Source: Gonapodya prolifera JEL478
Taxonomy: Eukaryota > Monoblepharomycota > Monoblepharidomycetes > Monoblepharidales > Gonapodyaceae
Direction of reading: 5' to 3'
DNA length: 64,000 bases
Assembly (NCBI GenBank): GCA_001574975.1
Contig: KQ965743.1
Location: 433,660-497,659 of the forward strand
This document shows, in pieces, positions 56,670-64,000 of the stretch. The notes under the pieces are model-generated. The model was not told where the DNA came from. It saw only the letters and a program-made list of their open reading frames with translations, and did not search any database. A program made the position numbers and the translations under genes. The stretch's first letter is position 1, and every line of letters starts with the position of its first letter.

Positions 56670-59600
56670 TTACGTATGCGACGGAGTCAGGGTGTCTTTT
56701 TTGTCCATAGCAATCATTACCCAATCTGCCATTTTATCAGTTGCTGGTGGTGAAGCTTTGCTTTGTGTACCGTCCGTGATATCGGCCGTGCTCGTGGTTT
56801 TACCGATAAGCGCTCTCCTCTCCCTCTGTCCTCTCCAGTGCCGTTGCGCAGTCAAGATAGACCATGCGATTGGGAATGTGGTTGTGTCAGGGCCGTCAAC
56901 AGGTGAAGTTTTGGTGATTTGCCGAAGATGTCGCAAGTGGCGACGTAAGGCGCGATTGTGGGATGGCAGTGAATGGCCGGACTGAAAAAAAATATGGAGT
57001 GAGTCGGGGAGCATGATAATCCACTAAACGAAAGATGAATAACTCACCCAGTACAGAACCAAACACGACAAAACAGGAAGATACTTGACCATATTCTTTT
57101 CAACGCGGAGCTCCCGGAAAAGTTCTTGTGCCGTTGGCTTGTCCGTATCATGCATCCACTTCACCTCTCGCAGAGCGATCTGCAGTTGCTGATAGAAAGG
57201 AACGATTTGTGCAAAAGGCATAGCGCCCCTGCCCTCCGGATCAAACCGGGACCAAACTTTGGCAAGTTCATCGACTAATTGCTCGACCTGAAGAGAACGT
57301 CACAGTTTGCTTGAAGGCGATAAACTGATCAGACACCCACATCTTTGATTTCTTCAAAAGAGCCCAAAAACTCTTCGAACGCTGACATCGTGATCGCTAC
57401 AAAGCTGGAGAAAGGTGACGCGTCAGAAGGTTAAGGACGTTGCGTCCGAGTTACAGAATAAACTTACCTGTTTACTAGTACCCAATTGACAATAACTTGC
57501 ATCATCAAGAAGTAGACAGGTGCCCATTGAACTCCGCACGTGCCGTCTTCGTAAGAGCAAAGAGGACTTTGGGGGTCATCTCCTGGAGCCAGCATACAAT
57601 CATTCATGATTCCAGGCCAATTCTCTCCGGTGTTGAGTATGTAAACGAGTAGAAGTGAGCTTGGGAAAGTAGAAAATGACACATGCCCTCCCATGTTGAG
57701 GGTGGCAGACTCGTTTATAGTGCCAAATGCGTGGTGCCCAATCACCGCGAATACAAACATGACTATGAATTGGAGCAGCAGAATGTTCGATAATTGGGCA
57801 AGATTGAAGCTGATTGCGAGAATGAGTGATCTCATCGCTTTGAAGTACCGGAAAATTTTAACTGAGCGCAGGACACGCAATATCCGGATCGCTGAGAGAA
57901 ATGAAAGGAAATTAATCCCCGTGTGCTCCGATGAGTGTGCTCTTCAACGTACCAATCATTATTGAAGAGCCGGCAGCCCAAAATCTCAACGAAAGGTCAA
58001 GTATAGCAAATACCACGATGATAAAGTTCAGAGTGTTCCAAGAGATGGAAAAAAAGCATCGAAAGCCGACAGCGTATAGACTGACTACGAACTCCAATGT
58101 GTAGTATACAACGCAAGTGACTTCGATTGCGAACTTCAAGCGTTCCAACCACTCTGGCTCGCCATAGAACACCGTGGCCATTCGGAAAATGTCGATAAGA
58201 ATGATAGAAATGGTAATATTCTCGAGTGTGGTTGACTCGAGAATGATCTTTTGCAAACGTTGCAATTTGGGGTTGGTCGTGTGCCTCGGTTTGCAAATCG
58301 GTTTTCGAAAGAACAGGATGTTCAAGAAAGAAATAGCCTTCTTTTGACCGTCAGTCAAATACTGCATCCCACGAAGAATGTCGGTGTGGCGTTTCAGATT
58401 GTCAAAAACCAGACCAGTGATGACGGCGAGGAAGAACCTAAACCGAATCATTCAGCTTAAGTCGCCGAAAGTGGGACCAATGCTGCCCACCAACTACCCA
58501 AAATCTCGGCGGTCACCCAAAACAAGGCATTGGCAGGTGAGTTATCCCGCACGGGCTGCATATCCACTCCGGCGACATCCATATAACGATTTGCGTCATT
58601 CGGCCAACCTTCACGAAAAAATGTGAGACAACACGCGTCGAGCAAAAAACGCAATCACGCTACCTTCTTGCATAGTGATGACGACAACAGAAAGTAAAGC
58701 TTGGGGAAAGTTGTCGAAGGCAAATCGATATCGATGCCATCGCCGCGGCTCCTCCAGGTTAGAAGACGGGTTCGTCCACAGACCAACACATTCTGATTTC
58801 CTCACAACGTCGGGGTCATTGCACTGCCAGCCTACAAATGGAAGAGAAGGTCATTGCCGATCAGCACTTAAGGTGAGCAGCGTTACGAACCAACACCGAC
58901 AAACAACGATAACCCCAGAATGGCAAATATAAATATGAAAATGAAATAGGGTATTGCTTTGCACATTTATGGTCAATTGCATTCGATCCATTACATCAAG
59001 AACATGACGTCTCACCAGCTGCCCAAAGAGCCGGAATGGTTTTCCAGATTGCAATCGTAACAATGCGCAACCCTTCGTGCTAGCAGCGCACAAATAATTT
59101 TGGTCGGCCTCTATTATTTCGAGATAGATAGAACAGCGGGACACATACCAGTTTTAGGAGTCCCAAAACACGGACAATACGAAGAACACGAAGAGCAGCG
59201 ATAGATTGTCCCGCCGGAGTCAAACAGATGATTGAAATAACGACTACCAGGACGTCGATCCAGTTAATGAAGTGGCGCAAGTAAGCTGTCTTCCCAAAGA
59301 AGAAACCTGAAAGACCAACATTATCGGAATAGACGTGTGGGGTGTCAACGGTGGAAGCTTACCATCAGCCAATCCGACCATCAGAAGCTCGGTTGTAAAC
59401 GCTTTGAAAAGTACCCGTGAGTGTGTACTTCTTCATGCATTTTAAAGAGATCAACGTATCTCACCAGTTGCAAAGATGATGTCAGAAATATATAACGCCT
59501 TTGCGAGGGTGCTATCAGGATCCAGATCAGGTCCATCCAATGCCAATCCAACGCAAGAGGCGAAAAGAATTATAAGGGAAATAGTGTGGAACGCCGGATG

Positions 59601-62600
59601 GTAGACAATAGTTTTGATAAACTGTAAAATTGAACTGCATTCCCAGCGAATTATCAAATCGTGCACAACGCGCGGCATCCAATGAGGCATCGACTGAGAC
59701 ACATAAGCAGGGTTTGGTTTGACAAGATCATTGTTCGTCCGAAACATTGTCCCCAGCGTACTTCCTTGACTTGAGCTGTCCGACATGAGGGAGCTTGTGT
59801 CGATGGACTTCCTGGTGCTGTCTTGCAAGGTAGAGCGATCGGAATCATCCATGTTGGAAGTCGAAGGGACGGCTTTCACTCCATCATCCGATAGTTCTGT
59901 TCGAAAGCTCACTGTTGACTGCGAGCTTTGTTTCTGTGGCTTTTTGAAATATCCTTTCAGAGTTTTGGTCAAGCTCGTACCCTTTGATTCTTTTCGGCGC
60001 TTCATCTCTATGGAACGAGAGTGGGATAATAAGGTGCTGAAAAGAGAAGACGTTAAATTCCGAAGCAATCACCTTCCGCAAGTTCATCGCCGAATGCAGA
60101 AATCAAAATGGCAAGGAGCTTTTTGTCAAGAGTTCGAGGTGTTTGAGCAACTCGATGCGACAAGACCTGCACACATAACATACCAATTGAGATACCACAA
60201 ACGCCCCAACGATGACAATCTATAGGCAACCCCAAAAAAGTATACGTCGTTATGCCCACTTGAACACACGGGCGTTTGCATACTCACCAAGATGGGGAAC
60301 AACGCTGCAAACAAACCACGAGATCGAACAACTGAAGTCTGTATGTCATTCCAGTTTTCCATGGTAAAAATGTCCAAAACGGAGAGCATTGCCCAGCCAA
60401 TCGAGTCGAAATGATAGCGTGGTAAACCATCATCAAAGTTGAAGTTATTCGAGAACAGTTGGATTCCCATGATAGCGAATGTTGCCAAAAGCAAGAGCCA
60501 CTATTTTATCGCAAGAGTTTTAGCAACAATGTGTTTCAAAGAAAAAAAAAAAAAAAGGTTAACAAAATTCCAAACCTACCAATGTAAAGAGAGGTCGTAA
60601 AAGTGGCATTGATCGCCCAACAACATTTATTAACCGAGTAAGCTCTGGAACAGAGGACAGCAATTCCGTTATAATTAAAGAATGGGTAGCCACGAAGTGA
60701 CATCGTACCTGGAGAAAACCTGCTAATGCGCAAGATACGGAACGCTCTCAAAACACGGACAGCAGTCAAACCACCGCCAGCGCCAGTGAAGACAAATATT
60801 TCCAGGAGACCAAGAACAGTGAACAGTCCATCGACCAGATTCCATGCTGATTTGATGTATCGACGCGGACCCTGCCAGTCGACGAAATGAAAAGGGGAAG
60901 AAATAAGGAAATCTGGATGGCACTCACAATACCAAGGAGCTTCCCGGCCATTTCTGCCGCAAAAATGTATGTGCAAATATAATTTATCTTGTCGAGTGCA
61001 TCATCCCATTCCGGTGTTGAATCCTGAGCGTGCGAAGGGAATGCTTCAGCAAATCAATTGAGGATTCGTAGTTTGTTTCACCTTTTTCACCAAAGCCAAG
61101 CCGAGCGCCGACACAAAAGTAACAAGTAGCATCACCCGTTCTGCGATTGGGTGGCACACTACATGTGCCAGTATCCGACGGAATTTCCACCAATTGACCA
61201 CAACCATAGTCTTCCAAATTCGACTCCCGTGGGAAGTCGCAACACCCGGAAGGTGATGCTCGTACTCTTGATCAAGGGATTTTACCGACATTCCCGCTTC
61301 GACGGATTTGACGCTCCCGGCATCGGAATCTCCTTTGCTTTGACTGGCTTCCCATTCGGCGATCTTTTGCCCGAGAGAACTTGACACGACGGCAATGAGA
61401 GAGCCTACCTGTAAGCGGCGAGGGAGCGGTTGAAAAATTAAAAACGAGCGCAACAGAAACAATGTACATACGAGGAGTTGTTGCCCAACGATTACTCTGT
61501 CACAAGGAGCACGTTGGTGAACATAGTAAAGGAATGACAAAACATCAAACCTTACACTGCAACAAAATACAGGAACGCAAATCCAGTGGTGGAGTCCATC
61601 GCAGAGAACAAGATGTTGGACCAGCCTTCTGTCGTCAGCGTCTGGAAGATGGTCATACTCGCCGAGAGAATGTTGTCGAAGCTTATAAACGACAAAAGTT
61701 GTGACGCTTGAGTTGGAAACAGCCTGGCACTGCGTTTGCATACCTCGCAGTACCGTAAGTCGGATTTCCAACACCACCATCTTTACATGTTGATCCGATA
61801 GGGCATTGAAAACCCCACTGTGGACTCGTAGAGCAAGTTTGGTCGTTCAAGACGATGATGCCGGTCAGGTCGTCCACGCAACGACGTCGGAACTCTCCAA
61901 TCCAGACATTCTGCGTGGATAATGTCAGTGATAAGAGCGGCGACCTTTTTCGACCAATCTTCAGTGAAACTCACCACGCCGACAATCCCAAAAGCAACGA
62001 AGAAGTAGATAGACAGCACGCCGATGTCACGCAGAAGCGGGAGAGACAAAGCGAGTGCGTCTATTATGGTTGTCATGTGTTTCAGGCCCCTTGAAGTCCA
62101 CGGTATAAAGCATATAACTCAATGTCAGCGGCTTGTCCATGTGCAGTCCACTTACGGAACAATATGAAGCGCTCGTAACACCATGAGAATTCGGATGCCG
62201 GTGAAATCAACAGTGCCAGGAATGAGATTCAGAATAGAGAAGAGCGCAACAGCAGCGCTAAACAGCCCCAGCAACGATCCGAAGATGCGACGGAAACCAG
62301 AAGCTCCAAGCACAATGAGAAAGTCCAGAATGAAGAAGACCGAAAATCCGTATTCCGCAAGCTCCACAATCCTCAGCCATTTTCCGTACGTGGAATCTTC
62401 AGGTTTGGGCACACGCGTGTACGACGCAAGAAACGCTGCGTTGCATACCACAACAAAGACCACCAGCCCCTCGTACACATTGGAATCCACGACAGATTGC
62501 AGGAAACGTCGGAACTTCCCGAAAAATGTCGTGGGCGGTGTTTGCTTCGTGTCGTCTTCGACGTCAGTTTGGAAAACCGTGTTCACCGAGGGAGCTTTCG

Positions 62601-63398
62601 AAGCGGACGTGCCGGCGTTGCCTTCCTTGACACCGATCCAGTCGGCACCAGAGTTCGCCACTTGCTCCTTGTCCGAGCCATCTTCCACTTTCAGGGACAA
62701 AATAGCCCCGTCCGCGTGTCCGCCAGCAAAGACGTCGTCCCCAAAGACAGAGACAGTGTTGAATTGGGTTCCGGGAGTCCCGGCGACCGTATCCGGAGAT
62801 GAAGAGGCGTGAGAGGCAGTGAGAGGACTTCCCAGACTTCCAAGAGCAGGGCCCGGTTGTCGAACAGTCAACAAATGAGCGCGAACTAGTGGCAAGAGTG
62901 AGATTTTTGATTGGGTGGCTCGAATGATGAAGTGCCATGGGCAGACTTACTCTCGGTCCCAGTATCCGCGACCACGTTCTCCTGTCCAGGCGATTCCTCC
63001 TTCATGAGAAAGTCCCGTCACGGTGTCTACGTTGTGGCGTCCGGAATCGAAAAAGGCCCAGCAGTGTGACCAAGATCACGAATCCCACCGAATATGTTCT
63101 CCAGAAGCTGCCCGACGAGGGGTCGCAGTTCGGAGACCTGTATCGACGTCAATCGAAGTTGGGAAGTGGGAGAAGAGGATGGAACAGTTGAGGATCCCGC
63201 CGCTAATGCTTTGGATGGGAACACCTCACAGATAGTGGAGTCCTCAAAGACCGGACTTTGCTTCGCGAGAGAGACAATCGAGATGAATTTTTCCCAGCGC
63301 TCGATTGTCCCCTCTCGTGTTTTGCGCAAAAGACTTGGGCGCGGGGTGCGAGTGGCTGAAAAACTGTTCCCGGAACGGTGGTGAAGATTAGGTTTCAT
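56670..63398 (-). CDS. CCH1: CCH1-type four-domain voltage-gated calcium channel
   Basis: A long gene of roughly 20-25 exons from ATG 63398 to TAA 56670. Four repeats of six TM helices are visible. S4 segments: GIRILMVLRALHIVPGLK (I), TAVRVLRAFRILRISRF (II), AALRVLRIVRVLGLLKLV (III), AIRILRVLRSVKIFRYFKAM (IV). Pore loops: FQTLTTEGWSNILF (I), LDIFTMENWNDIQ (II), VVVITMQEGWPNDAN (III), VYILNTGENWPGIMND (IV), with Glu codons at 61627-61629, 60357-60359, 58665-58667 and 57623-57625. S6 of domain I needs a 25-nt exon (61472-61496). A C-terminal EF-hand-like region (VWSRFDPEGRGAMPFAQIVP) precedes a Ser/Thr-rich tail. Fungal Cch1 with Mid1 carries calcium influx in stress and mating. The N-terminus before S1 is only roughly modelled. 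Confidence 0.92.
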
Positions 63399-64000
63399 TT
63401 GGCCCCCATTTCATAGATTACAGTTTAATATATTTAATCCCCGAATCCTTTCCCTCTCCTCACTATCATCATCGTAACGGTTCTCACAACAGAACACTCT
63501 GCGTTTTCGTCGTTTCCGCCGCCTCCGGGATTTCCCTTTTCTGCGAGGTATGACTACCCTTGTCAACCAAAGTCTGTTTTCACTGTCTCGGCCCTTTCTT
63601 GACATAGAGGCCAGTCGAAATGTGAGCACCAGAGTTTGCAAATCTGGAGTATTTTGAGTGCTTCTGCTGAAACACATCGCGATGACCGATCTTGTGTACA
63701 TAATCTGCTGCCCAAGTCACTGCGTCAGCGGCATTTTGGTCTTTGTCTTAAGGAGAGGGCAAACATCTCTGCAATGCACGAATTGGATTATGGGGGGAAA
63801 CAGAGCTCAGGGGCGGGAACTTTCTCTATTTAGGTTCGGCCATGTGTGGTCTGTTGTCACTGGTATGCCTTGTGCTTCTAATGTGTACAACAAAGCAATG
63901 CGTAGGATCTCGTATTGCACAAGTCATCCGGCGTTGGTGCCTCTCTGTGAGCGGCAGCGGTGTGTTTTTGTGTTCCTGCGGACATTGCGTGTTTGGGGGG
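63399..64000. other. Right-end region with one possible 5'-partial frame
   Basis: Upstream of the CCH1 start. A minus-strand basic frame (63411-63701, many Arg/Lys) has no domain and overlaps the likely CCH1 leader. A plus-strand frame from ATG 63842 stays open to the window edge and starts MCGLLSLVCLVLLMC; it could be a secreted protein's signal peptide or, if an intron begins at GTATGC (63863), the start of a class II glutamine amidotransferase (these begin MCG). Neither can be decided here. Confidence 0.3.

Noticed and set aside
1-64000. Transposons, retroelements, CRISPR arrays, tRNA or rRNA genes
   Set aside because: I looked for terminal repeats, reverse transcriptase or transposase motifs, repeat-spacer arrays and tRNA-like TTCGA loops and found none that held up; the TTCGA hits lie in coding sequence.

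Overview
The window reads as nuclear DNA of a filamentous or zoosporic fungus, most likely an early-diverging lineage such as a chytrid. Genes are split by many short GT-AG introns (mostly 46-100 nt, donors usually GTGAGT/GTAAGT), lie 50-500 bp apart and fall on both strands. The gene set mixes fungal hallmarks (CCH1 four-domain cation channel, VNX1-type vacuolar antiporter, GPR1/FUN34/YaaH acetate transporter, APSES/KilA-N regulator, SET9-type methyltransferase, Pho85-type cyclin) with families I associate more with animals or non-Dikarya lineages (GTPBP1-type GTPase, AASDH/ACSF4 adenylating enzyme with a PQQ propeller, RPEL-repeat protein, UBFD1). The lineage assignment is inference. Spliced models were built by hand by joining exons in phase; for most genes the total is divisible by three and rebuilds a recognisable family.

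Layout. 1-696: 3' end of a Pho85-type cyclin (+). 1.6-2.2 kb: RPS27 (-). 3.1-17.8 kb, all minus strand: C2/MUN (Munc13-like) protein, acetate transporter, SulP anion transporter, APSES-like regulator, mitochondrial uL2. 18.8-21.7 kb: RNF10/Mag2-type RING protein (+). 21.9-23.6 kb: C2H2 zinc-finger protein (-). 24.1-25.2 kb: glutathione S-transferase (+). 25.3-26.8 kb: GH30-like glycosidase (-), sharing an 83-bp intergenic region with AASDH (+, 26.9-30.6 kb). 30.8-35.0 kb: YccF-CAX antiporter (+). 35.4-36.4 kb: RPEL protein (+). 36.4-37.3 kb: unknown protein (-). 37.5-39.7 kb: SET9/SUV420-like (-). 40.0-42.5 kb: GTPBP1-like (+). 42.7-44.7 kb: CKS1 and mitochondrial uL22 (-). 44.9-47.9 kb: seven-TM protein and UBFD1 (+). 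48.1-50.3 kb: membrane START protein (-). 51.1-53.3 kb: a disordered protein and a PB1-like small protein (+). 53.4-55.5 kb: ankyrin/coiled-coil/SH3 protein (-). 55.7-56.4 kb: GNAT acetyltransferase (+). 56.7-63.4 kb: CCH1 calcium channel (-).

Themes. Ion and solute transport is prominent (SulP, acetate transporter, VNX1-type antiporter, CCH1). Two nuclear-encoded mitoribosomal proteins, a cell-cycle pair (cyclin, CKS1), several putative regulators and an actin-linked RPEL protein complete the set. I see no sign that these genes form one operon-like system; it looks like a normal gene-dense chromosome arm. I found no transposon, retroelement, CRISPR array, tRNA or rRNA gene. One ambiguous base (N) lies at 19484 in an intron. 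The most notable points are the four-glutamate CCH1 filter, very small exons (13, 10, 25 and 6 nt), the AASDH-like enzyme, the RPEL protein, and a few genes whose frames do not close cleanly.
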